Shown here: one piece after another, positions 1-8,466 of the stretch
Position numbering within the stretch: position 1 is the stretch's first letter
Layout of the letters: each line of letters starts with the position of its first letter
NCBI GenBank assembly: GCA_963738665.1
Contig: CAVTXL010000017.1
Span: 62,001 to 126,000 of the forward strand
Direction of reading: 5' to 3'
Source: JABDGM01 sp963738665
GTDB lineage: Bacteria; Planctomycetota; Planctomycetia; Pirellulales; Lacipirellulaceae
DNA: 64,000 bases
Notes under the pieces: model-generated
What the model was told of the DNA's origin: nothing
Seen by the model: only the letters and a program-made list of their open reading frames with translations
Databases searched by the model: none
Translations under genes and position numbers: made by a program

Positions 1-1871
1 GAATCACGACCACAATGACGATATTCCAGAAGAACTGGAACAGCAAGACCACGGCCGCCACAATGGATAGGGCGATGGTGATGGCATCGACCAGGCGGGC
101 CAACTGCCGGCGGAAACCGGCTTCGACGAAGATGATCACCGACAACAGGCTGATCAGGCCAAAGAGCAAGTAGGGCCGGGCGAAGAGGACCAGGGCGACG
201 AAGCCAACCATGACCAGGCCGATGCTGATGGCGGCCCAAAACTCGGCCACGCGGTTGAGGCGCAGATCGGCGGCCGGGGCGGGGTGGGCGGCATGGTGGA
301 TGTGGGCGCGCGGCGAGTTCGAACTCGCCGCTTGACTGGTCCAGGTCGTGACTTTCGAGCGCTTCGGCCAACGCCAGATTGTCGGCCAACTCGGCACGGA
401 GCTGGTTGATCTCGCGCGACAAGGCGGCGATTTTTTCTTGGTGGACGGCGTGGTGCCGGGCCAGATGGGTGTGGCCGAGCATGGCGTGAGCTTCCAAATC
501 CAGGCCGGTAAGCTCATGTGTCTTCGTTTCGATAGTTTGCCCCAACTCGGCGCAGCGCGCGGCCATCAGTTGGCGCTGTTCGGCAATGCGCGCGGGCGCC
601 TGGTCGGGTGGGGGCACTTTGTCGAGGCCGGCCCAGCCCAAGGGATCGTACCAGGAGCGACGTACCCGGCCATCCGGGTTGTAAACCGGGCCGGCCGGAG
701 CGTTCTCGCCGGCAATAGGGTCTTGGGCAAACAGGCCCCACAGGCCGCGATACTCCAAGGCCCAGGTTTGGCTCTCGTCCAGGAGCACCGGCTCGGCCCA
801 GGGGTGTTCGCCCTCAGGGCCGATGGAGTGGCCATCACCGCGCGCGTAGTCGACGAACGGGATGCGGAAGATATTGAATGCGGCGCCTGCCTCGTGGTGG
901 CCGGGGGCGGTGTGCTCGCGCATCAGGCGGCGCCAGAATGCATCCAGAGCATCGACCAGCCGCACCAGGGGCGAGAGAAACGGCAGCTCCAACTCGGCCA
1001 GGTATTCACCGCGTTCATAGTAGCTGGAGTGTGAGCCGGCCCCGGCATAGATGACGGGATGTTCGCCCACCTTTTCTAGCTCGGGATCGTCCCAGCGCCG
1101 GCGCAGGTCGTCACCAGAAAAGTCGTGCGAGGCATAGGCCACCCATTGTGGGCTGACGTCGCCGCCGGCGGCGGCCGGGGACAAATAGATATAAATCATC
1201 TCCCAGTCGGCTTCGTGATCGTTGACACCAAAAAAGCCGGAGCGCCAATTGTTGAACGGGTAGAAGAACCAATATTGGAGCGCGGTCCAGCCATCCTGAC
1301 GTACCACGCGGCCGAAGTAACGGTGGCGCGGGTCATCGGCCATCATGCGCTGGAAGGCTTCGGCGGCGGCGGCGGCGGTGTCGCCGGGGACGCGCCCGCG
1401 AGCCAGCAGGGTGATGGAAAACAAGGCGGCGATGAAGCGCGAGCCATAGCCCACCCGCGCCAGCCGGCCGCCGCCGGCCTGGAAAACATCGCGCGGATCT
1501 TTCCGGCCCAGCTCGTGCTGGACGGTATAGGCGGCCAGCTCGCCGATATTGAACGGCTCGATAAATTTAAGGAAATAGACGGTGCCGAAATCGGCCGGGC
1601 GCGGCTCGGCCAACTTTTCGAGGGCGAGCTCGCCCTCCGGGACGAGCAGGACCGGATCTTCGCCGGGGCGCTGCATCCACAGGCTGCTCTCGCGCACATA
1701 GCGCTCCACGCCGACAGGGAAGAAGCGCTCGCCGCGGTTGTAGCGCACCAGCGGCTCAAAGCGCCGCAGCAGTTCGATAGCGGCCTGGCGGGCCGAGGGC
1801 GCCGGCTGCGTCTCAGCTGGCGCGGGCGCTTCTGGGGCCGCGGGGGCGGGGTGAGTGACGTCTGTTTCCAT
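1..1871 (-). CDS. conserved hypothetical membrane-anchored protein, 3' end outside window
   Basis: The start is the ATG at 1871, which overlaps the stop of the upstream gene (TGATG), so the two are probably translationally coupled. The N-terminal 480 or so residues are soluble and include YWFFYPFNNW and NDHEADWEMI. The second motif recalls the H-x-x-DWE motifs of the Vps62/DUF946 and NPP1 families, but the resemblance is short and I do not assign either family. A charged, probably coiled-coil stretch follows (about 470-540). After an apparent single-base frameshift near 305-335, at a palindromic GGCGAGTTCGAACTCGCC, about three hydrophobic helices run to the window edge (AISIGLVMVGFVALVLF and two more). 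The product is probably an inner-membrane protein with a large soluble domain. Function unknown. Confidence 0.6.
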   Translation of the reverse strand, partial: METDVTHPAPAAPEAPAPAETQPAPSARQAAIELLRRFEPLVRYNRGERFFPVGVERYVRESSLWMQRPGEDPVLLVPEGELALEKLAEPRPADFGTVYFLKFIEPFNIGELAAYTVQHELGRKDPRDVFQAGGGRLARVGYGSRFIAALFSITLLARGRVPGDTAAAAAEAFQRMMADDPRHRYFGRVVRQDGWTALQYWFFYPFNNWRSGFFGVNDHEADWEMIYIYLSPAAAGGDVSPQWVAYASHDFSGDDLRRRWDDPELEKVGEHPVIYAGAGSHSSYYERGEYLAELELPFLSPLVRLVDALDAFWRRLMREHTAPGHHEAGAAFNIFRIPFVDYARGDGHSIGPEGEHPWAEPVLLDESQTWALEYRGLWGLFAQDPIAGENAPAGPVYNPDGRVRRSWYDPLGWAGLDKVPPPDQAPARIAEQRQLMAARCAELGQTIETKTHELTGLDLEAHAMLGHTHLARHHAVHQEKIAALSREINQLRAELADNLALAEALESHDLDQSSGEFELAARPHPPCRPPRPGRRSAPQPRGRVLGRHQHRPGHGWLRRPGPLRPALLALWPDQPVVGDHLRRSRFPPAVGPPGRCHHHRPIHCGGRGLAVPVLLEYRHCGRD

Positions 1872-2281
1872 CAGGGTGGACCTGGCTCGGGGCCCGGCGC
1901 CTTGCGAAAGGCGGATTGCACGTCAGCCTGGTGCAGGTAGAGCACCATCAGGATGCCGGCGAGCATCATGGGGTAAGCGTACATGGGGCGCGGGCCAAAG
2001 TAGAGCCACAGAGCGGTGAGCAGAACGCCGCCCTGAACGAGCACGCCATTCACCCAGCCGCCGCGGCGCAGGCGGGCAAAGCCAATGACGGCCAGGAGCG
2101 CCAACAACGCGAGGGCCAGAAACACCAGCGCCGCCGGATTGGCCAAGTTTAGGAATGCCAGGAGCAGCAGGCCGGCCATCTCCAGCAGCAGCAGCCAGCC
2201 GATGACGGTGACGGCCCACGGGCGGCCAGACCGGTGCGGATGTTTGGGCGTAGAGGGGTGCGGGCGAGGCGCGTTGGTCAT
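1871..2281 (-). CDS. small membrane protein, unknown function
   Basis: This 136-residue protein starts MTNAPRPHPS and has a proline- and basic-rich N-terminus. About four hydrophobic helices follow (VIGWLLLLEMAGLLLLAFL, ALVFLALALLALLAVIGFA, GVLLTALWLYF, MMLAGILMVLYL) and a short Pro/Gly tail. It lies directly upstream of, and overlaps by one base, the larger membrane-anchored hypothetical gene, so the two probably form an operon. I do not recognise a family. The ATG at 2281 was chosen because the reading frame upstream runs through the tRNA genes on the other strand. Confidence 0.6.
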   Translation of the reverse strand: MTNAPRPHPSTPKHPHRSGRPWAVTVIGWLLLLEMAGLLLLAFLNLANPAALVFLALALLALLAVIGFARLRRGGWVNGVLVQGGVLLTALWLYFGPRPMYAYPMMLAGILMVLYLHQADVQSAFRKAPGPEPGPP

Positions 2282-2445
2282 AAGGCTGGCTGATTGACGC
2301 TGACAATTCGTATTATAACGAGGAGAAGCGCCTTTCGCCATTGACGAGCCTGACGAAGTCCTGTTAGACTCGAGCACGAGCCGGTTAGGGATGAAATGAC
2401 CTTGACCGGGCTCTTTTGAGTCTGGTATACTTTCTCCGCCATTTT

Positions 2446-2521
2446 GCCGACGTAGCTCAATCGGCAGAGCACGCGTTTTGTAAACGTGTGGTTGTGGGTT
2501 CAATTCCCACCGTCGGCTCCA
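2446..2521 (+). tRNA. tRNA-Thr (anticodon TGT)
   Basis: The acceptor stem GCCGACG pairs with CGTCGGC. The anticodon loop TTTGTAA gives TGT, the T-loop reads TTCAATT, and an encoded CCA lies at 2519-2521. It is the first of three tRNA genes directly upstream of tuf. Confidence 0.95.
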
Positions 2522-2557
2522 GGCAGACCATGGGCCGCGGGCGAGGCGGAGTAACAG

Positions 2558-2643
2558 GGGCAGGCGCCGGAGGTGGTGAGCCGGGCCGGTCTGTAAAATC
2601 GGTGGCATAGCCTTTGTGGGTTCGAACCCCACCCTGCCCACCA
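2558..2643 (+). tRNA. tRNA-Tyr (anticodon GTA)
   Basis: The acceptor stem GGGCAGG pairs with CCTGCCC. The anticodon stem CCGGT/ATCGG encloses CTGTAAA, giving GTA. The long variable arm (GGC-ATA-GCC) is the class II form expected of a bacterial tRNA-Tyr. CCA is encoded at 2641-2643. Confidence 0.93.
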
Positions 2644-2709
2644 GGTTCAAAAAAACGAATGTTGCCGCGGCTGGTGCGAACATGCACCAGACATTTTCGA
2701 GCCGTGTTT

Positions 2710-2782
2710 GCCCTCGTAGCTCAGCCGGCAGAGCACCATCTTGGTAAGATGGGGGTCAAGAGTTCAAATCTCTTCGGGGGCT
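2710..2782 (+). tRNA. tRNA-Thr (anticodon GGT)
   Basis: The acceptor stem GCCCTCG pairs with CGGGGGC. The anticodon stem CCATC/GATGG encloses TTGGTAA, giving GGT. CCA is not encoded. It lies 36 bases before tuf, the common bacterial tRNA-Thr/tuf arrangement. Confidence 0.94.
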
Positions 2783-2818
2783 CTGTAGACGCTCGCTAGT
2801 CTCTTTGAAGGAGAAAGA

Positions 2819-4023
<1,205 letters not shown>

Positions 4024-4045
4024 ACCAGGAAGCTGAGTAACGATC

Positions 4046-4213
4046 ATGCCTAAATCAAAAGACGTCCGGCCAGTAATTACGCTGGCTTGTTCCGAGTGCA
4101 AACGCCGGAATTACACCACGCAGAAGAACCGCCGGAATGACCCGAACCGGATGGAGCTGAAGAAGTTCTGCTCGAACTGCCGCTGTCACCGGGTGCACCG
4201 GGAAACGAAGTAA
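4046..4213 (+). CDS. rpmG: ribosomal protein bL33
   Basis: This 55-residue protein of the large ribosomal subunit begins MPKSKDVRPVITLACSECK. It keeps the zinc-ribbon cysteine pairs (CSEC and CSNC), so it is the zinc-binding C+ form. Length and position between tuf and secE are typical. It begins 23 bases after the tuf stop and is probably co-transcribed with it. Confidence 0.93.
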   Translation: MPKSKDVRPVITLACSECKRRNYTTQKNRRNDPNRMELKKFCSNCRCHRVHRETK

Positions 4214-4291
4214 GACAAGAGACGAAAAGCCACGGACGGTGGACGGAATTCGCTTCCGTCTGCCGGCCAATGTCTTTCGACTTCTTTCCGT

Positions 4292-4364
4292 AGGCCAGTA
4301 GCTCAATTGGCAGAGCACCGCTCTCCAAAAGCGGGGGTTGCGAGTTCAATTCTTGCCTGGCCTG
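4292..4364 (+). tRNA. tRNA-Trp (anticodon CCA)
   Basis: The acceptor stem AGGCCAG pairs with CTGGCCT, and the anticodon loop CTCCAAA gives CCA. The 3' CCA is not encoded. A tRNA-Trp gene just before secE is a widely conserved arrangement. Confidence 0.94.
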
Positions 4365-4449
4365 CCTGAGTATGGGGTGGGGGGACCCTGCGCAAGACAC
4401 CGCTGCAGCGCCGGGCGGTGTCTTGCCCGTCAAGAAGGGTACGTATTGC

Positions 4450-4665
4450 ATGGCGAAAGCGCAAGTAATCAACAAAGAGCCGAACGCGATCGTGCGCTAC
4501 TATCGCGAGACCATTGGCGAGCTGAAAAAGGTCGTCTGGCCGACGCGCGAAGAGGCCTGGCGGCTGACGTTGATCGTGCTGCTCGTGATCACGGTGATGG
4601 CCGCGATTTTGGGCACTGCCGACTATGCGTTTACACAGTTGATCCGCGTCCTGGTTGGATTTTAA
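4450..4665 (+). CDS. secE: preprotein translocase subunit SecE
   Basis: SecE is the small essential membrane subunit of the SecYEG channel. The 71-residue product contains the conserved amphipathic motif RETIGELKKVVWPTREEA followed by one transmembrane helix (LIVLLVITVMAAILGTADYAF). I chose the ATG at 4450 because the upstream in-frame codons overlap the tRNA-Trp 3' region and do not resemble SecE. It sits directly before nusG, as in most bacteria. Confidence 0.93.
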   Translation: MAKAQVINKEPNAIVRYYRETIGELKKVVWPTREEAWRLTLIVLLVITVMAAILGTADYAFTQLIRVLVGF

Positions 4666-4710
4666 TGTTGTCGCCATGCGCGCAGCGGGGTGCAAAAGGT
4701 GAGTGACTTA

Positions 4711-5481
4711 ATGGGCAACGAAGCCGACGACGAGTTGGACCGCGCCGGCGAAGACGAGCAGCCGGCCGAGGGCCTTGGCCAACCGCCGGCGGCGCACGCT
4801 AATGGAGACGGCCCCGAGGCCGAGTATGACTTTGTCGACCCGGCCGCCGAGGCACAAACGCCGGCTGCCGACGAACTGACCCCGGATGAGCCCGCCGCCG
4901 AGGTGGAAACGGGCGCCAGCGAAGGGGAAGCCGCGCCGCCAGCCGAAGGATCGGAAGACGGCCGCAATTGGTTTGTCATCCATTGCTATTCTGGGTACGA
5001 AAACAAAGTGCGCCACAACCTCGAGCAGCGCATCGAGTCGATGGGCATGAAGGGGAAGATCTTCGACGTGGTGGTGCCGACCGAAGAAGAAATTGAGGTC
5101 AAGGACGGCAAGCGGCGCACGGTGGAGCGGCGGGTGTTCCCCGGCTATCTGCTGGTGCAGATGGTCATGAGCGAGGATTCATGGTACGTGGTGCGTAACA
5201 CGCCCGGCGTGACCGGTTTCGTGGGCATGGGCAATGTGCCCACGCCGCTGCGGCCCGAAGAAGTGTCCCAAATCCTGCGGCGCATGGAAGCCGAGGCGCC
5301 CAAGGTCAAGGTGACCTTCAAGCCCAGCCAAAAGGTGCGCATCGTCGATGGGCCGTTCAACGACTTCATCGGCACGGTGGCCGAGATTGATATGGACCGC
5401 GCCAAGGTGCGGGTGATGGTGTCGTTCTTCGGGCGCGAGACGCCGGTGGAGCTGGACTTCCTGCAAGTTGAGAAGGTATAA
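4711..5481 (+). CDS. nusG: transcription termination/antitermination factor NusG
   Basis: NusG binds elongating RNA polymerase and couples it to Rho or the ribosome. The ATG at 4711 has AAAGGTGAG upstream. About 85 residues of acidic, Ala/Pro-rich extension come first and are probably disordered. The NGN domain follows (from NWFVIHCYSGYENKV through RRVFPGYLLVQM), then the C-terminal KOW domain (QKVRIVDGPFNDFIGTV to DFLQVEKV). At about 256 residues it is longer than the usual 175-185 because of the extension. A second, separate KOW gene follows 28 bases later. Confidence 0.93.
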   Translation: MGNEADDELDRAGEDEQPAEGLGQPPAAHANGDGPEAEYDFVDPAAEAQTPAADELTPDEPAAEVETGASEGEAAPPAEGSEDGRNWFVIHCYSGYENKVRHNLEQRIESMGMKGKIFDVVVPTEEEIEVKDGKRRTVERRVFPGYLLVQMVMSEDSWYVVRNTPGVTGFVGMGNVPTPLRPEEVSQILRRMEAEAPKVKVTFKPSQKVRIVDGPFNDFIGTVAEIDMDRAKVRVMVSFFGRETPVELDFLQVEKV

Positions 5482-5509
5482 GAGCCATTCATAACCGGTA
5501 GCAGTCGCT

Positions 5510-5698
5510 ATGGCACAGATGGCGAACGCTCAGCGCTCGGGGCAACAGAAGGTTCGGATCATTGCTGGACCTTTCAGAACGTTTATCGGCGCGCTGGAGG
5601 GCGGCGGCCCCGATCCGCGTAAAGTAACCGTGCTGGTGAGCCTGTTCGGCCGGCCAGTGCGAATGCAGTTGGATCGGGAACAGGTTGTAAAAATCTAG
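5510..5698 (+). CDS. stand-alone KOW-domain protein, NusG C-terminal-like
   Basis: This 62-residue product (MAQMANAQRSGQQKVRIIAG...QLDREQVVKI) aligns without gaps or nearly so to the KOW domain of the NusG encoded just upstream. It shares QKVRI, GPF, FIG, VSLFGR/VSFFGR and the final Q-V-x-K. It has no NGN domain, so it could contact NusG-tail partners (ribosomal protein uS10, NusE or Rho) but not RNA polymerase through NGN. The sequence between nusG and rplK is normally short, so this is an extra gene, probably from duplication of the 3' end of nusG. The ribosome-binding site is weak, and the ATG at 5519 is an alternative start. That it is expressed is an inference from the open frame and the conserved motif. 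Confidence 0.7.
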   Translation: MAQMANAQRSGQQKVRIIAGPFRTFIGALEGGGPDPRKVTVLVSLFGRPVRMQLDREQVVKI

Positions 5699-5800
5699 GA
5701 CGGATGATGGGATCGATGAGCGTTCATGCTCCACGGCCCACTGTCCACTAAGCGTGTGGGAGGGCTAACGCCCGCCAGGACCACAAGGAGATTGTAACGA

Positions 5801-6226
5801 ATGGCAAAGAAAGTCAAAGGCATTACCAAGCTGCAGATTGAGGCCGGCAAGGCCAACCCGGCGCCGCCCATTGGCCCGGCGCTGGCGGGCTATGGCATCA
5901 ACATCATGGCCTTCTGCAAGGAATATAACGCCCGCACCTCCAACCGGCCGGGCGAAGTGATTCCGGCGGAGATCACCGTCTACAGCGACGGTTCGTTCAC
6001 GTTTGTGCTGAAGACGTCGCCGACGGCGGTGCTGCTGCGCAAGGCGGCCAAAGTGGAGAAGGGCTCAGCCCAGCCCAACCGCGCCAAGGTGGGCAAGGTG
6101 ACGCGCCAGCAAGTGCGCGAGATCGCCGAAATCAAGATGAAGGATCTGAACGCGATTGATATTGATGGCGCCATGAAGCAGGTGGAAGGCACAGCCCGCA
6201 ACATGGGCATTACGGTGGAGGGCTAA
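5801..6226 (+). CDS. rplK: ribosomal protein uL11
   Basis: uL11 forms the GTPase-associated centre with 23S rRNA. The 141-residue product begins MAKKVKGITKLQIEAGKANP and has the proline-rich N-terminal segment NPAPPIGPALAGYGINIM and the RNA-binding C-terminal domain ending GTARNMGITVEG. CAAGGAGA lies upstream of the ATG. It is intact and of family length. Confidence 0.96.
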   Translation: MAKKVKGITKLQIEAGKANPAPPIGPALAGYGINIMAFCKEYNARTSNRPGEVIPAEITVYSDGSFTFVLKTSPTAVLLRKAAKVEKGSAQPNRAKVGKVTRQQVREIAEIKMKDLNAIDIDGAMKQVEGTARNMGITVEG

Positions 6227-6304
6227 GGCGGCGCCCGCCGCAATAGCCTCAGCAGGGTGGGAGGACGGCCGATGCCGCCCGCCAAGACCACCCGGGAGAC
6301 AATT

Positions 6305-7015
6305 ATGCATACCTACGGCAAGAAATACCGCGAACAAGCGGCCAAGATCGACGCCAGCAAGAGTTACCCGATGAGCGAGGCCATTAGCCTGGCGCGCGCC
6401 ACATCTTACGCCAAGTTCAATGCGACCATGGAAGTGCACATGCACTTGGGGGTGGACCCCAAGCACGCCGACCAAAATGTGCGCGATGTGGTGGTGCTGC
6501 CCCACGGACTGGGCAAGGTGGTGCGGGTGCTGGTGTTTGCCGACGGCGAAGGCGGCCGCATTGCCCAAGAGGCGGGGGCGGACGTCATCGCCGACGACGA
6601 AATCATCAAGCGCATTCAGGAAGGCTGGGCGGAATTTGATGTGGCGGTGGCCACGCCCGAAATGATGGGCAAGGTGGGCCGTCTGGGGCGCGTGTTGGGC
6701 CCGCGCGGCCTGATGCCCAACCCCAAGACCGGCACAGTGGTGCCTTCGGCAGATCTGCCGCGCGCGATCCGCGAGGCCAAGGCTGGCCGCGTGGAGTTCC
6801 GCGTGGATAAGACCGGCAACCTGCACGTGCCGATCGGCAAGGTTTCGTTCACCGAAGCCCAATTGACCGATAACATGGCCGCGCTGATGGCAGCCGTGAT
6901 TAAGGCCAAGCCGGCTTCGTCCAAGGGTGTCTATTTGAAGAAAGTGGTGGTGGCCGCCACGATGGGCCCCGGTGTGCGGGTAGACGCTAACGCGTCCACG
7001 GTGGCCAACGCTTAA
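6305..7015 (+). CDS. rplA: ribosomal protein uL1
   Basis: uL1 forms the L1 stalk and in many bacteria represses its own operon. The 236-residue product begins MHTYGKKYREQ, and the signature MGKVGRLGRVLGPRGLMPNP is present, followed by KTGTVV. I chose the ATG at 6305, preceded by GGGAGA, because it gives the usual length. An in-frame ATG 48 bases upstream would add residues absent from the family. Confidence 0.95.
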   Translation: MHTYGKKYREQAAKIDASKSYPMSEAISLARATSYAKFNATMEVHMHLGVDPKHADQNVRDVVVLPHGLGKVVRVLVFADGEGGRIAQEAGADVIADDEIIKRIQEGWAEFDVAVATPEMMGKVGRLGRVLGPRGLMPNPKTGTVVPSADLPRAIREAKAGRVEFRVDKTGNLHVPIGKVSFTEAQLTDNMAALMAAVIKAKPASSKGVYLKKVVVAATMGPGVRVDANASTVANA

Positions 7016-7071
7016 GCTATAATGGGTGCGGGCGTGTAAAGACCCGCCCATAATCGAATAGGGGCGTTCAC

Positions 7072-7243
7072 TCGAACGTCCCAACTTCGCCGCAGACAGC
7101 AGGCCGGGGTTGGCCCCAGAAGCCCTGCCGAGGTGAAGGCTGACAGAAGGGGCGGCTGCCGCCAAGGTGGGGGCCGCGCCGGCGGGTTTGTGGACCGCGA
7201 TCTGAAAAGTCTTTGCCTGTATCTGAGGCAAAGACTTTTTTGT
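7072..7243 (+). promoter_or_regulatory. ribosomal protein L10 leader (r-protein autoregulatory element)
   Basis: The 322-base gap between rplA and rplJ carries the hallmarks of the L10 leader RNA: GCAGACAGCAGG near 7092-7103 and CCCTGCCGAGGTG near 7124-7136, which close the kink-turn-containing stem bound by the L10(L12) complex. A terminator-like hairpin follows at 7205-7241. Excess L10-L12 would be expected to favour the terminating form and lower rplJ-rplL expression. The match is by eye to the known motif. Confidence 0.8.
7205..7241 (+). terminator. attenuator hairpin before rplJ
   Basis: AAAGTCTTTGCCT and AGGCAAAGACTTT form a perfect 13-bp stem around a 7-base loop (GTATCTG), followed by a run of Ts. 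It has the form of an intrinsic terminator and lies at the end of the L10 leader, 97 bases before rplJ. Confidence 0.85.
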
Positions 7244-7337
7244 TGGCGGGTGGTTGGGGCCGGACGCAGCCCGACTGAGCCACCCACCATTCCCCAACCG
7301 GGGATGAAATTGATGCCTGGAGGGAGGTGAATCAAAT

Positions 7338-7922
7338 TTGGCTATTAGCAAAGAACGTAAAGAAGAGTTATTGAGAATTTATACCGAGCTCATCAACAAG
7401 AGCGAGGGCATGATCTTGATCGAGTACCGCGGCCTGAACATGAAGGGCATGGGCCCGCTGCGTGGCCGAGTACGCGATGCCGCCGGCGAGCTGCACGTGG
7501 TCAAGAACACGCTGGCCCAGCGGGCCCTGGCCTCAGCCGGACGTACGGCGCCGGAGGGGCTGTTTACTGAAACGACCGCCATCGGGTTTGCATTTTCTGA
7601 TGTGGCCGGTGTGGCCAAGGCGCTGACCACCTATGCCAAGGAAAATGAGTTCGTCAAGATCAAGGGCGCGTTGTTGGGCGGCCATGTTTTGACCTCCAAG
7701 GAAGTACAGGCGCTGGCGGATCTGCCGCCGCTGCCCGTGGTACGCGCGCAACTGCTGGGCCTGTTCTCGGCGCCAGCGACCCGCCTGGCAGGTGTTGTGT
7801 CCAGCGGGGTACGACAGATTGTCAACGTGGTGAAGGCCTATTCTGATAAAGAAGGCGCTGACACCTCTGCGCCGGCCGTGGCCGAAGCCGCACCCGCGGC
7901 GGAAGCGGCGCCGGCTGCCTAA
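7338..7922 (+). CDS. rplJ: ribosomal protein uL10
   Basis: uL10 anchors the L7/L12 dimers on the ribosome. The product (194 residues) begins at a TTG codon, preceded seven bases upstream by the very strong GGAGGGAGGTGA. It reads MAISKERKEELLRIYTE, with the core VVKNTLAQRAL typical of L10. It ends in an Ala/Glu-rich tail (VAEAAPAAEAAPAA) seen in many high-GC L10 proteins. The TTG start with a strong Shine-Dalgarno sequence may limit expression relative to rplL. Confidence 0.95.
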   Translation: MAISKERKEELLRIYTELINKSEGMILIEYRGLNMKGMGPLRGRVRDAAGELHVVKNTLAQRALASAGRTAPEGLFTETTAIGFAFSDVAGVAKALTTYAKENEFVKIKGALLGGHVLTSKEVQALADLPPLPVVRAQLLGLFSAPATRLAGVVSSGVRQIVNVVKAYSDKEGADTSAPAVAEAAPAAEAAPAA

Positions 7923-7958
7923 CTGAATTTTGTATTTAGAGTTCAAGGAGACTATGCA

Positions 7959-8345
7959 ATGGCTGATTTAGCTAAACTAGTGGACGAGCTCAGCACCCTG
8001 ACGGTGCTGGAAGCTTCTGAGCTCACGAAGATGCTGGAAGAGAAGTGGGGCGTTTCGGCCGCCGCGCCGGTGGCGATGATGGCCGCCCCCGCGGCTGGGG
8101 CCGGCGCGGCCGCGGCTGCCCCCGTGGAAGAGAAGACCGAGTTCACCGTGAACCTGAAGGACCTGGGGCCGAAGAAGATCGAAGTGATCAAGGTCATCCG
8201 CCAGCTGACCAACCTGGGCCTGAAAGAGGCCAAGGACCTGGCTGAGACCCCCAACGCTAAGGTGTTGGAGGCGGTGGGCAAGGATGCCGCGGAAGACGCG
8301 AAAAAGAAGCTGACCGAGGCCGGCGCCACGATCGAGCTGAGCTAA
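7959..8345 (+). CDS. rplL: ribosomal protein bL12 (L7/L12)
   Basis: This is the stalk protein that recruits translation GTPases. The 128-residue product has the N-terminal dimerisation domain (MADLAKLVDELSTLTVLEASEL), an Ala-rich hinge and the C-terminal domain with KKIEVIKVIRQLTNLGLKEAKDL. CAAGGAGA lies upstream of the ATG. The rpoB gene does not follow; a terminator and a regulator do. Confidence 0.96.
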   Translation: MADLAKLVDELSTLTVLEASELTKMLEEKWGVSAAAPVAMMAAPAAGAGAAAAAPVEEKTEFTVNLKDLGPKKIEVIKVIRQLTNLGLKEAKDLAETPNAKVLEAVGKDAAEDAKKKLTEAGATIELS

Positions 8346-8366
8346 GTTTGTTTGTCGGCTCAATCA

Positions 8367-8419
8367 CCTGAGCCCGCCCCTCGCGCGCCGACTGCGCGGG
8401 GGGTGGGCTCAGGCTGTTT
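8367..8419 (+). terminator. terminator after rplL
   Basis: CCTGAGCCCGCCCC with CGCGC pairs with GCGCG and GGGGGTGGGCTCAGG, giving a long GC-rich stem, followed by CTGTTTC. It ends the rplJ-rplL transcript. Confidence 0.8.
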
Positions 8420-8466
8420 CTGGTGTGCGATGACGGCGCGCCTAGAATAGTGTATGATTTCAAGTT

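Noticed and set aside
348..1940. Long plus-strand open frames (348-1034 and 1125-1940)
   Set aside because: The minus strand reads continuously with coiled-coil and transmembrane character and a coupled start. The plus frames have no family motifs and are GC-rich shadows.
6065..7351. Minus-strand open frame of 428 codons opposite rplK-rplA
   Set aside because: It is antisense to two clearly conserved ribosomal protein genes and shows the His-rich composition typical of shadow frames.
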